Shown: piece after piece, positions 8,919 to 18,318 of the stretch
How the letters are laid out: the number at the start of each line of letters is the position of its first letter
Numbering within the stretch: position 1 is the first letter of the stretch
NCBI GenBank assembly: GCA_019417325.1
Contig: DXVO01000030.1
Span: 62,001 to 126,000 of the forward strand
Length of the DNA stretch: 64,000 nucleotides
DNA from: Parabacteroides sp.
Lineage (GTDB): Bacteria > Bacteroidota > Bacteroidia > Bacteroidales > Tannerellaceae
Reading direction: 5' to 3'
Position numbers and translations under genes: made by a program
The notes under the pieces: model-generated
Databases searched by the model: none
Seen by the model: the letters and a program-made list of their open reading frames with translations, nothing else
What the model was told of the DNA's origin: nothing

Positions 8919-9677
8919 ATGAAAATCATATTAGTAATCATATCCCTGTTATGGGGAACCTTCTGTATTGCACAGGAAAATCCTGCTATTGTAACCAAAG
9001 ACAGCAGTTCATCCAATTTGCCGTCAAACGGAGTAAGTAATTACGAACAAATAGAGCTGCCTCCCCTTTCTATCTTTCTGGAATCCGTATACGAACATCC
9101 TTCTGTAAAAGTCTATGAAGCACAACGAGAAGAAGAAGAGGCAAACCTTTCCGATACAAAGAAAAAATGGATGAATTACCTCCGGGTGGCAGGATATTAC
9201 CAATACGGGCAATTGAGTTCATTATCTAAAACACCGGAAGCAGACAACCTGGCTTATGTGTTAAGTAATAAACTGCAAAATCAATACAACATCGGATTGA
9301 ACTTATCCATCCCGTTAGGTGACCTTGCCGGACAGAAACAAAGAGTCAGAGCTAAAAAAGCCCGTATCCGTCAAATCGAATATGCATCCGAAATCAATAT
9401 TGAAGAACGAAAATTACGTATTCTGGAAGCATACAACAAGGTTGTAGAACAACTTGCCACACTAAAAGCAAAATCGGATGCTGCAGCCTTATACAATGCG
9501 CAAATGAAAATCACAGAACAGGATTTTATTGATGGGACTATTGATATCAGTACGCTTTCCATTGAAAGAAGCCGGCGTACAAGGGCTGTTGTGGAATATC
9601 AAGAAGGACGTGCTGCATTACACAATGCAATTACCCTGCTGGAAATGTTAACGAACGTGAAAGTAATAAACAAATAA
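8919..9677 (+). CDS. Short TolC-like outer-membrane efflux family protein
   Basis: A 252-residue secreted protein with a signal peptide (IISLLWGTFCIAQ) and one TolC-like half: an SVKVYEAQREEEEANL helix, a central segment with beta-strand character (NYLRVAGYYQYG, YNIGLNLSIPLGD), then long coiled-coil helices (RVRAKKARIRQIEYASEINIEERKLRILEAYN). Typical TolC proteins have two such halves in 430-480 residues; this has one, so it would need to act as a larger oligomer or be a periplasmic adaptor. It stands immediately before the Wzc-like gene, where an exopolysaccharide export component is expected. No Wza/SLBB protein is encoded in this locus. Confidence 0.75.
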   Translation: MKIILVIISLLWGTFCIAQENPAIVTKDSSSSNLPSNGVSNYEQIELPPLSIFLESVYEHPSVKVYEAQREEEEANLSDTKKKWMNYLRVAGYYQYGQLSSLSKTPEADNLAYVLSNKLQNQYNIGLNLSIPLGDLAGQKQRVRAKKARIRQIEYASEINIEERKLRILEAYNKVVEQLATLKAKSDAAALYNAQMKITEQDFIDGTIDISTLSIERSRRTRAVVEYQEGRAALHNAITLLEMLTNVKVINK

Positions 9678-9680
9678 GTA

Positions 9681-11840
9681 ATGGATATATTGCTTTTCAT
9701 ATCGAAATTTATATACAGAATCCGGTATAAATTATTTATAGGGACACTGATTACCACCTTGCTGGTTGCGTACTTTAGTCGTTTCATGCCAAAAACGTAT
9801 ACAGTAAATACCTCTATTTATACCGGTTTTGCAAGTAATAGCGGTATAGATAACGAAACCAAAACCGATTGGGTGCAGCTAAACAATTCCTTCGACAATC
9901 TAATAAACTTAATCCGGGCAAAAAAAACATTGGAAAATGTATCTATCCAACTGTTTGCCCAAAACATGATGTACGGAGATCCATTGATAGATAATTTAAA
10001 TATTACAGCCCTGAACTACAGAAACCTTTTGAAAATCGTACCGGATGATGTAAAAAAATTAATTGATAAAACTTCGCAGGAAAAAACGATTGCTAATTTG
10101 AAACAATACAAAAAGGAAGTACCGAACAATTTCCTGTTCGACCTTTTTAATCAAAGAAATCCTCATTACAGTTACAATGCCTTAAAAGACGTATCTGTAA
10201 AACGCTTAGGAAGTAGCGATATTATCGAAATATCATATCGTACAGACGATCCCGGAGTTGCATTAAATACTGTAAGATTAATCAACAAAGAATTAATAAG
10301 AAACTACGACGACCTACGCTATAAGTCGACAAAAGATGTTACTAAATATTATGAAGAGCAGCTGGAAAAATATAAACGCCTCTTAAATGCGCAGGAGGAT
10401 GCCTTGACAAATTATAATGTTGAAAATAAAATTATAAATTATCTGGAACAAACGAAAGCTATTGCCATTTCATATACCGACTACGAAAACAGATATGAAG
10501 AAGTACAAAAAGCATATAACAGTTCTGCCGAGTTAATCAAGCAGTTTGAAAATCAAATGTCTTTGAAGCAGAAAATAAGCAAAAGCAATGAAAAGTTTGT
10601 AAAAGCATTGGATGAAATTTCCAATATTAACCGCAAAATCACCGAGATAGAAATATTCAGTACCGATAATGACGCCTCAAATAATCAAGAATTACAGGAT
10701 TATAGAGAAATGCTAAAAGAAGCAGAACAAAAAGTCAGCCGTCTGGCAGATCAGATGAATGAATATAAATACTCCAAGGAAGGGGTTGCCTTGGATAAAG
10801 TTGTAAGTGAATGGTTGGCTGAAACAATCCGGAATACCAAAGCAAAAGCTGAAATGCAAGTAATGGATGAAAGAAGGGCAGATTTCGACCAGAAATATGA
10901 AATATTCTCTCCTATAGGGACTCAGATTAAACGCAAAGAGAGAGAAATTAATATTACAGAACGCTCCTATTTAAGTGCATTGGAAGGTTTAAATGCCGCC
11001 CAGCAAAAGGAAAAAAACATCCAATTATCTTCATCTTCACTGACAACAATCACTCCCCCAACCTACCCGTTGTTCAGTGACGGAGGGAAACGTTCGCTTG
11101 TCGTTATGGCCACATTTTTGGGTAGCTTCATTTTCATTTTGGGCTGTTGCCTGGTTATAGAACTATCCGACAGGACGCTCCGTGATCCGGAAAGAACCAA
11201 ACGCCTGGCAGGAATACCAGTGTTGGGAGCTTTTATAGGTAGAAAACAATTAAAATACCGTGGTTATATCAAGGCAATAAACAGAAAAACAATCAGCCAT
11301 ATATGTGCATACATAGATTCTTTTCATACGAAAAACAAACCGATGATTATAAACCTTATCAGTTTCGAGAAAGGGGAAGGAAAGAGTTTTATAGCCAAAT
11401 ACATGATGAATTACTGGGAATCTATCGATGTGAATGCCAAATATGTATCTTATGAAACCGGCTTCACTCCGGTTAGTAAGTATTACCTATATGCACAAAG
11501 CATACGGGAGCTTCTTTATCCGGGGAACGAAGAGATAGATATACTACTGGTCGAATATCCACCGTTGAGCCAGTTAAGTATTCCTCCGGCTTTACTCAAA
11601 GAGGCAGATATCAACCTTATTATAGCTAATGCAAGAAGAGTATGGAAAGAAAGTGATGATATCCATCTGCGTTTCTTAAAAGAAAAATCGGGAGATACTC
11701 CGATGCAGCTTCTTTTAAATAATGCAAGCCGTGATATTGTAGAAGGATTTATCGGTCAGCTTCCTCCTTATGTCAAAAAGGGTGAACTATACCGTATATC
11801 CCAACTGGGACTTACAGCAGAAGATGCTGCTGTTAAATAA
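9681..11840 (+). CDS. Wzc/GumC-like polysaccharide co-polymerase with a degenerate kinase domain
   Basis: Inner-membrane protein controlling EPS chain length and export. It has a first membrane helix near residues 18-34, a periplasmic region with long coiled coils (about 200-440), a proline-containing segment before the second helix (ITPPTYPLF, then LVVMATFLGSFIFILGCCLVIEL) and a cytoplasmic domain. The cytoplasmic domain keeps a P-loop (GEGKS, about residue 563) but where BY-kinases have an Asp-containing Walker motif it has ILLVEYPPLS, and there is no C-terminal tyrosine cluster. It is 719 residues, and starts 3 bases after the TolC-like stop. Probably a structural co-polymerase, not an active tyrosine kinase (inference). 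Confidence 0.87.
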   Translation: MDILLFISKFIYRIRYKLFIGTLITTLLVAYFSRFMPKTYTVNTSIYTGFASNSGIDNETKTDWVQLNNSFDNLINLIRAKKTLENVSIQLFAQNMMYGDPLIDNLNITALNYRNLLKIVPDDVKKLIDKTSQEKTIANLKQYKKEVPNNFLFDLFNQRNPHYSYNALKDVSVKRLGSSDIIEISYRTDDPGVALNTVRLINKELIRNYDDLRYKSTKDVTKYYEEQLEKYKRLLNAQEDALTNYNVENKIINYLEQTKAIAISYTDYENRYEEVQKAYNSSAELIKQFENQMSLKQKISKSNEKFVKALDEISNINRKITEIEIFSTDNDASNNQELQDYREMLKEAEQKVSRLADQMNEYKYSKEGVALDKVVSEWLAETIRNTKAKAEMQVMDERRADFDQKYEIFSPIGTQIKRKEREINITERSYLSALEGLNAAQQKEKNIQLSSSSLTTITPPTYPLFSDGGKRSLVVMATFLGSFIFILGCCLVIELSDRTLRDPERTKRLAGIPVLGAFIGRKQLKYRGYIKAINRKTISHICAYIDSFHTKNKPMIINLISFEKGEGKSFIAKYMMNYWESIDVNAKYVSYETGFTPVSKYYLYAQSIRELLYPGNEEIDILLVEYPPLSQLSIPPALLKEADINLIIANARRVWKESDDIHLRFLKEKSGDTPMQLLLNNASRDIVEGFIGQLPPYVKKGELYRISQLGLTAEDAAVK

Positions 11841-11859
11841 TTGATTTAAAATTATCTTT

Positions 11860-13299
11860 ATGGATAAAATGGAATGGTTAATAATCGCAATCGGGCTGAC
11901 GGGAATATTCCTGTCCGTCGTATTTAACCAGTTAGCCCTTGTCGGGTTAATCGCCTTCATCCCTTTTACCATATTGGGACTTAACCAGCTTTTACGCAAA
12001 CCAATTCTCGGACTTTACTTCATCTTTACATTGAATTATTTTATAATGCCTGTTTTCCGCTATACTTCAGGTAGCGGGTTCAGTGTATTTATGGACATTT
12101 TCTTTGTTCTTATCTTCGTTGTTATTTGTATAAACCATGTATATAAACAGGATATACCCTGGAACCAGCTTATTAACGGAATGGCAATAGGCACATTCTG
12201 CTGGATGGCTTTCTGTATACTCGAAATCATAAATCCTTATGGAGTATTCAGTGCATGGATTTCCATGCGTATGCTCATTGTGCATACATTTATTTGTGTA
12301 TTCCTCACCTCCGTTTTATGCAAAGAGTTCCGGATTGTAAAAACGCTCGTCTTCCTGCTTTCCATATTTACATTAGCCGCCATCGTAAAAGTTATCTATC
12401 AAAAATATGTAGGTTTTGACTCTTATGAGATAAGATGGCTGAATGAAGGTGGTGCAAGAACCCATATTATCCGGAGTGGAATCCGGTATTTTTCTTTTTT
12501 TACGGATGCCAGTAACTTTGGTTCCAATATGGGTTTCACCGGAGCTGTATTTTTAATTGTAGCTTGTTATATAAAGAAAAAGCCTATACAAATCTATTAT
12601 TTTGTTGTTTCTGCTCTCAGTATCTATGCGATGTTCCTGTCCGGAACCCGGGGAGCAATCGTTGTGCCTTTAGGAGCTCTGGCTCTCTTTTGTATTACGA
12701 GCAAAAATGCCAAAGCAATGGCAGTAACAGGCAGCTTACTCGTTTTTGTTTATCTATTTTTCGCTTTTACTACCATTGGAGAAGGGAATGCACAAATACG
12801 CAGGATGCGTACGGCATTCAATCCTACGAAAGATGCTTCTTTTATCGTCCGTCAGGAAAACAGAGCCAGACTCTCGGAATATATGAAAAACAAACCGCTC
12901 GGAGTCGGACTTGGAATGGCAGGAGGAAATGCACAAAAATATTCCAGTGCTTATACAACTACCATCCCCACAGACTCATGGTTTGTTATGATTTGGGTTC
13001 AAACGGGAGTTGTAGGACTCACCCTGTATATCATTATTCTACTTTACGGAGTAATACATGGTGCTTACATCATCATGTATAAAATCCGGGACAAGGAACT
13101 GAAAGGTTTTCTGACAGCTTTAGTCTGTGGAGTATTCGGGTTCTTAGGAAGTGCTTACACGACCGATTCGTTCGGACAATTCCCCTGCCATATCATGACA
13201 TTTATGTTTCTTACAATTTGTCTGAAAGGAGAATTATACCAAAAAGAAATAGATTTCCAACAATCAGATAAAATAAGCTATAATTATGAACTTCAATGA
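11860..13299 (+). CDS. O-antigen ligase/polymerase family protein (Wzy-like)
   Basis: Very hydrophobic 479-residue protein with about ten to twelve membrane segments and a large extracytoplasmic loop (about residues 310-380) containing a conserved-looking RENRARLSEY and PLGVGLGMAGG, as found in Wzy polymerases and WaaL ligases. In this context it most likely polymerises the EPS repeat units flipped by the Wzx protein further down. Its end overlaps the next glycosyltransferase by 14 bases, a sign of translational coupling. Confidence 0.82.
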   Translation: MDKMEWLIIAIGLTGIFLSVVFNQLALVGLIAFIPFTILGLNQLLRKPILGLYFIFTLNYFIMPVFRYTSGSGFSVFMDIFFVLIFVVICINHVYKQDIPWNQLINGMAIGTFCWMAFCILEIINPYGVFSAWISMRMLIVHTFICVFLTSVLCKEFRIVKTLVFLLSIFTLAAIVKVIYQKYVGFDSYEIRWLNEGGARTHIIRSGIRYFSFFTDASNFGSNMGFTGAVFLIVACYIKKKPIQIYYFVVSALSIYAMFLSGTRGAIVVPLGALALFCITSKNAKAMAVTGSLLVFVYLFFAFTTIGEGNAQIRRMRTAFNPTKDASFIVRQENRARLSEYMKNKPLGVGLGMAGGNAQKYSSAYTTTIPTDSWFVMIWVQTGVVGLTLYIIILLYGVIHGAYIIMYKIRDKELKGFLTALVCGVFGFLGSAYTTDSFGQFPCHIMTFMFLTICLKGELYQKEIDFQQSDKISYNYELQ

Positions 13300-14455
13300 T
13301 TTGTTAGACATATTACAAAATAAAACCACCTACGGGAATTATAATATTGTCGTTTTTATCGACGCTATAATATTTCTGCTGTTTTCCATAGCTGTTTTAT
13401 ATCTGTTTATTTTTGCTTTGGCGGCACAGAAAAAGAAATATTCCCCCTATCCTCCTGCTGATATCAATCACCGTTTCATTCTGTTATTTCCGGCTTACAA
13501 AGCAGATACTATCATTTTAAAGTCGGTAACGTCCCTGTTTAATCAGCAATATCCCAAAGAATGTTTTGACATTGTGGTTGCCTGCAAAGATATGAAAGAA
13601 GATACCATTAGCCGTTTGCAGGACATGTCGGTTATTACGGTTATTAGCGACCATTCGGATGACACAAAAACCAGCCTGATACAATATGCCACATGTATGC
13701 TGCCGCCAGAGGCATACGATATGATCGTTATACTGGATGCCAATAATACGGTTTCACCGGATTTCCTGACTAAGATTAACGATGCTTACTATTCCGGTTG
13801 CCAGGTAATTCAAACCCATCGCCAAAGCAAAGACATACAAACAGATATAGAAGCATTAACGGCTCTCATTGAAGAAATTAACAATGCCATTTTCCGCAAA
13901 GGGCACGTTCGGTTAGGATTCTCTTCCGCTTTAATAAGTTCAGGGATGGCATTCGATTACGACTGGTTCAGGAAACATATTTTCATGCTGGACAAAAAAG
14001 ACTTCGACAAACCCATAGAAGCCATGTTATTTAAGGAATACATCTATATAGACTACTTGGAAGATGTATATACGTACGATAAGAAAGTTAGCAGTTCTTC
14101 CGATTTTTATGAACAACGCCGCCGGTGGGCATCCGCCGATTCCGGACGCAAAGCTATATGGAGTATCCTTAAAGCGCTGATAAATGAAAATTGGGATTAC
14201 GCAGATAAACTGTTCCAATGGCTTATGCCATCCCGCCTGATACTGTTGGGACTTTTATTCCTCTTCTCGGCATTCATCTTCATTATCGATTGGGCACTCG
14301 CTATCAAATGGTTTGTCCTTTGCCTCATCATGTTGATTACAATGTCCATCTGCATTCCGGACCGAATGATTACCAAACGTTTTCAACGGGCAATCATACT
14401 GGCGCCATTATTATTCGTTCTCAGTATTTTAGGTAGGTTTAAACGTAATTCATAA
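13286..14455 (+). CDS. GT2 glycosyltransferase, membrane-bound, probably degenerate copy
   Basis: 389 residues with an N-terminal membrane helix, a GT-A domain and two or three C-terminal helices, the layout of hyaluronan/cellulose synthase-like enzymes. It is a close paralogue of the next gene. Where the neighbour reads ILDADN, with the metal-binding DxD-type aspartates, this one reads ILDANN; the neighbour's GEDKQIE is FDKPIEA here. The QRRRW motif is retained (QRRRWAS). Loss of two catalytic acids suggests it is inactive or regulatory, perhaps pairing with the neighbour. Confidence 0.8.
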   Translation: MNFNDLLDILQNKTTYGNYNIVVFIDAIIFLLFSIAVLYLFIFALAAQKKKYSPYPPADINHRFILLFPAYKADTIILKSVTSLFNQQYPKECFDIVVACKDMKEDTISRLQDMSVITVISDHSDDTKTSLIQYATCMLPPEAYDMIVILDANNTVSPDFLTKINDAYYSGCQVIQTHRQSKDIQTDIEALTALIEEINNAIFRKGHVRLGFSSALISSGMAFDYDWFRKHIFMLDKKDFDKPIEAMLFKEYIYIDYLEDVYTYDKKVSSSSDFYEQRRRWASADSGRKAIWSILKALINENWDYADKLFQWLMPSRLILLGLLFLFSAFIFIIDWALAIKWFVLCLIMLITMSICIPDRMITKRFQRAIILAPLLFVLSILGRFKRNS

Positions 14456-14461
14456 CGGCTT

Positions 14462-15649
14462 ATGGATCTAACATTTTGTGCATATATATGCCAAGTAGCA
14501 GACTGGATCATTTTTATTTATGCTTCACTGCTTGTTTTCTACTTATTGTTCTTTTCATTGGCAGCCTACAGGAAAAAAGGACAAAGGAAATATCCGGAGA
14601 GTGAAAATCTACATCGTTTTGTAATTTTCTTTCCTGCCTATAAAGAAGATGCTGTAATAGAAAATGCTGTTTCCAATTTCTTTAAGCAGAATTATCCGAA
14701 GAGCCTGTATGATGTAGTTGTTATCTCCGACCAAATGCTGGAAGAAACTTTAGACAACCTGAAAGCATATCCGATAATCATCGAAAGAGTCCAGCTAAAA
14801 AGAAGTACGAAGGCAAAAGCACTGCGTTTTGCCCTTAGCCAACTAAATAACACATATGATATTGCAGTCATTTTAGATGCGGATAATTTAGTAGAAAAGG
14901 ATTTTCTACTAAAAATAAACAACGCATATACTACCGGGCAATTGGCTATCCAGACGCATCGTACAGCCAAAGACCCCCAAACAAATATTGCAATATTGGA
15001 TGCTGCCAGTGAAGAAATCAATAATACGATTTTCAGGTTGGGACATGTACGTGCCGGATTATCGTCCGCATTAATTGGTTCGGGAATGGCATTCGATTTT
15101 AATCTGTTCAGGGAAATAATGATAGTAATAGATGAAGAACATGTGGGTGAAGACAAGCAGATAGAACTCACCTTACTTCGTAAGCGTATTTTTATCGATT
15201 ATCTGGAAGATGTATATACGTATGATGAAAAAATAAATAAACCCAGTAAATTCTTTAATCAACGCCGTCGTTGGCTTTCTACGCAGATCAGTAACCTGTC
15301 GCTTAGTATCAAAGACTTTCCCCAAGCTTTAAAAAATAGAAATTGGGATTACTGTGACAAACTGCTCCAATGGACCATGCCTTCGCGCGTTGTCCTGACC
15401 GGAATAGTTTCTTTGTTTGCAATTGGCATTTCCTGCTGGAATTTATCAGCCGGAATAAAATGGATCTGCCTGACCGGGATACTATTAGGAACACTGATAC
15501 AATCGATTCCCAAATATCTGATGAATCATAAATTATCTAAAGCTGTATTTATGATTCCTCTTTTATTTGCAATGATGATAATTAACCATTTCCGTTTAGC
15601 CGGTGCGGATAAGAAGTTTATCCATACCAGTCATGGAGATAAAAAATAA
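14462..15649 (+). CDS. GT2 glycosyltransferase, membrane-bound, intact copy
   Basis: Paralogue of the preceding gene, 395 residues, starting 6 bases after it. N-terminal helix (WIIFIYASLLVFYLLFFSLAA), nucleotide-sugar binding start (HRFVIFFPAYKEDAVI), DxD-type motif in ILDADN (about residue 140), acidic catalytic motif GED (about residue 220), and QRRRW (about residue 265) before the C-terminal membrane helices. All signature residues of a synthase-type GT2 are present. It would add sugars to the lipid-linked EPS unit at the inner membrane; the sugar cannot be told from sequence. Confidence 0.87.
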   Translation: MDLTFCAYICQVADWIIFIYASLLVFYLLFFSLAAYRKKGQRKYPESENLHRFVIFFPAYKEDAVIENAVSNFFKQNYPKSLYDVVVISDQMLEETLDNLKAYPIIIERVQLKRSTKAKALRFALSQLNNTYDIAVILDADNLVEKDFLLKINNAYTTGQLAIQTHRTAKDPQTNIAILDAASEEINNTIFRLGHVRAGLSSALIGSGMAFDFNLFREIMIVIDEEHVGEDKQIELTLLRKRIFIDYLEDVYTYDEKINKPSKFFNQRRRWLSTQISNLSLSIKDFPQALKNRNWDYCDKLLQWTMPSRVVLTGIVSLFAIGISCWNLSAGIKWICLTGILLGTLIQSIPKYLMNHKLSKAVFMIPLLFAMMIINHFRLAGADKKFIHTSHGDKK

Positions 15650-15654
15650 TCTAT

Positions 15655-16767
15655 ATGAAAATAGCCATCGAAGCACAGCGTATTTTCCGTACGAATAAGC
15701 ATGGTATGGATTTCGTAGCCTTGGAAAGCATCCGGGAATTGCAAAAAATAGATCACGAAAACGAATATTATATTTTTGTAAGCCCGGGAGACGACCATTG
15801 CCTGGATGAAACAGAAAATGTACATGTCATCGAGGTAAAATGCCCAACTTATCCACTCTGGGAACAAGTTGCGCTACCCAACGCCATAGCAAAAATAAAA
15901 CCGGACCTACTGCATTGTACCAGTAATACTGCGCCTATCAACTGTCCTGTACCATTAGTATTGACATTGCATGATATTATTTTTTTAGAACCTCGTCAAG
16001 GAGGCAATAAGTCCTGGTATCAAAATATGGGATGGTATTACCGGCGTATGGTGGTTCCCCATATACTTCCTAAATGCAAGAAAATTATTACGGTCTCTCA
16101 TTTCGAATGTAACCGTATACAAAATGTATTGCATTTGCCCGAAGAACAAATCACGGCAATTTACAACGGATATAGCCGGCATTTCCAGCCGCTATCGGAT
16201 ATCTCTCCGGTTACACACAAATATATCAATTCCAACGATTATCTTTTCTTTTTAGGAAATACCGATCCCAAAAAGAATGTACCCCGTACATTGAAAGCCT
16301 ATAGTTTATATCTAACACGTTCAGAAAAGAAACGTCCGCTCTTAATCGCCGATTTAAATGAAGACAAACTGGATGAAATTTTAAGAGAACAACATATTGA
16401 AGAAATTAAGCCCTATCTCTCCTATCCGGGATATATCCCTAACACGGATTTGGCTTATCTGTATAATGGCGCTTTTGCCTTCTTATATACCTCGCTCAGG
16501 GAAAGTTTCGGTATACCAATGCTGGAGGCAATGGCTTGCGGAACGCCTGTTATAGCGGGAAACATTTCTGCTATGCCGGAAATTGCAGGTGAAGAAGGGA
16601 TATTGGTAAACCCTTTTAATGAAATGGAGATTGCAAATAAACTTATTCAATTAGAAGAAGATAATAATTATTATCAAAAACAAGTTGCCTATGGATTAGA
16701 CCGGGCGAAACATTTTTCATGGGAGAACACCGCACGCTGCCTGATGGACATATACCAATCTTTATAA
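15655..16767 (+). CDS. GT4 family glycosyltransferase
   Basis: Retaining GT-B enzyme of 370 residues. The N-terminal domain contains LTLHDIIFLEP and KKIITVSHFE. The C-terminal domain has FLGNTDPKKN and the nucleotide-sugar motif SLRESFGIPMLEAMACGTPVI with the conserved E-x7-E spacing. Typical of mannosyl- or rhamnosyltransferases in EPS clusters, but the donor cannot be assigned. It follows the GT2 pair with 5 bases between. Confidence 0.88.
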   Translation: MKIAIEAQRIFRTNKHGMDFVALESIRELQKIDHENEYYIFVSPGDDHCLDETENVHVIEVKCPTYPLWEQVALPNAIAKIKPDLLHCTSNTAPINCPVPLVLTLHDIIFLEPRQGGNKSWYQNMGWYYRRMVVPHILPKCKKIITVSHFECNRIQNVLHLPEEQITAIYNGYSRHFQPLSDISPVTHKYINSNDYLFFLGNTDPKKNVPRTLKAYSLYLTRSEKKRPLLIADLNEDKLDEILREQHIEEIKPYLSYPGYIPNTDLAYLYNGAFAFLYTSLRESFGIPMLEAMACGTPVIAGNISAMPEIAGEEGILVNPFNEMEIANKLIQLEEDNNYYQKQVAYGLDRAKHFSWENTARCLMDIYQSL

Positions 16768-16777
16768 AGAGACTATC

Positions 16778-17404
16778 ATGGAAAATATAAAACAAAAAAT
16801 AAAACAGAATGAGACTTTAAAAAATTTCATTTTATACTTAATCTCATCACCTAAAAATCCTAAACCTCGCTGTTGGATAAAATGGTTTGTTAATCCGTGG
16901 ATCCACAAAAAGGGAAAAGGTGCAACCATTCGCAGAAGAAGATCCCGCATTGATGTCTTTCCCTGGAATCAATTTTCGATAGGCAAAAATACGCTTATAG
17001 AAGATTTCACAACAATTAATAATGGGGCCGGCGATATTATTATCGGAAACAATGCCCGTATCGGTATTGGTTCCGTTGTAATCGGTCCGGTACGTTTCGG
17101 AAATAAAGTAGGACTGGGACAGCATGTCTTCATATCCGGCTTCAATCATGGATATGAAGATGGCAGTCGCGACTCAAACGAACAAGCACTGGTGAAAAAA
17201 GAAGTGGTTATTGGAGACGACTCTCATATAGGTGCAAATGCCGTTATTGTTGCAGGAGTCCATATCGGAAAACGATGCCAAATCGGGGCCGGTAGTGTTG
17301 TTACAAAAGACATACCGGATTACTCTGTAGCCGTAGGGAATCCTGCCAAAGTAATAAAACGCTACGATATAAATAAAAAGGAGTGGATCAGGCAAAATGG
17401 ATAA
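16778..17404 (+). CDS. Left-handed beta-helix acyltransferase (EPS modification)
   Basis: 208 residues with imperfect hexapeptide repeats through the C-terminal two-thirds (IIIGNNARIGIGSVVIGPV, then IGDDSHIGANAVIVAGVHIG) and the usual end VVTKDIPDYSVAVGNPAKVIK. Such enzymes transfer acetyl or other acyl groups from CoA to a sugar. No membrane helices are seen, so it probably acts on the nucleotide or lipid-linked sugar in the cytoplasm. The stop overlaps the next gene by 8 bases. Confidence 0.87.
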   Translation: MENIKQKIKQNETLKNFILYLISSPKNPKPRCWIKWFVNPWIHKKGKGATIRRRRSRIDVFPWNQFSIGKNTLIEDFTTINNGAGDIIIGNNARIGIGSVVIGPVRFGNKVGLGQHVFISGFNHGYEDGSRDSNEQALVKKEVVIGDDSHIGANAVIVAGVHIGKRCQIGAGSVVTKDIPDYSVAVGNPAKVIKRYDINKKEWIRQNG

Positions 17405-18305
17405 TTTATATGTAATTATAGTCACATACAATGGCGAACAGTGGATTCATAAATGTATAGACAGCGTTTTTAAATCTACCATAGACTCTACGGTTATAGT
17501 TGTGGATAATAAATCATGTGATAATACTATTCAATATATAAAAAAGTACTATCCTACTGTTGTACTATTTGAAAACAAAATAAACCTGGGATTCGGAAAA
17601 GCCAATAATATAGGCATCGCATATGCTCTTAAAAAAAATGCCGATTATATTTATCTCCTGAATCAAGATGCTTGGGTTGAACCTGATACATTTGAAGTCT
17701 TAATAAGAAATCAAAAGGCTAACCCTGAATTCGGCGTATTAAGCCCTATGCAAATGAATGCATCTAAAAACAGGATAGATAACTACTTCGCTTCATTATC
17801 TCTTGCACCTAACAAGGATAATATTTTATCCGATTTGTATCTAAAAAAATATAAAGATATATACGAAGTCGATTTTGTGATGGCAGCCCACTGGCTCATC
17901 TCAAAAGAATGCCTGATGAAAGTCGGAGGCTTTTCACCTGTATTTTATCACTATGGAGAAGATAATAACTTTCTACAACGTATACATTATCATAAATATA
18001 AATCAGGTATTTGTCCTCATACACAAAGTGTTCATGACAGAGAATATCGTTCCAGAAAACCATCTGAGTTATTTTATTTAAAGTATACATGTGCATTCTT
18101 GGTAGACATGAACAATATTAATAACAGTTTTGCTAAATCTATTACAAAAGCTTTTTTCCATATAATAATAGATGAAACAAAATATATGATAAAATACAAA
18201 TCAATAAAACCTCTATATTATATATTCAAAAGCTTATTTTCTATACACAAAACACTGGATAACAGAAAGACAACTAAAACAGCAAAACTTGCTTTCTTGA
18301 AATAA
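17397..18305 (+). CDS. GT2 family glycosyltransferase (rhamnosyltransferase-like)
   Basis: 302-residue soluble GT-A enzyme. It starts with LYVIIVTYNGEQWIHKCIDS, has VVDNKSCDNT and the metal/donor motif LLNQDAWVEPDTF (about residue 90), and HYGEDNNFLQRIHYHKY (about residue 185), matching the rhamnosyltransferase-type GT2 group. It overlaps the acyltransferase before it and is followed after 13 bases by the flippase, so it is in the same transcript. Confidence 0.85.
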   Translation: MDNLYVIIVTYNGEQWIHKCIDSVFKSTIDSTVIVVDNKSCDNTIQYIKKYYPTVVLFENKINLGFGKANNIGIAYALKKNADYIYLLNQDAWVEPDTFEVLIRNQKANPEFGVLSPMQMNASKNRIDNYFASLSLAPNKDNILSDLYLKKYKDIYEVDFVMAAHWLISKECLMKVGGFSPVFYHYGEDNNFLQRIHYHKYKSGICPHTQSVHDREYRSRKPSELFYLKYTCAFLVDMNNINNSFAKSITKAFFHIIIDETKYMIKYKSIKPLYYIFKSLFSIHKTLDNRKTTKTAKLAFLK

Positions 18306-18318
18306 ACTGATAATATTT

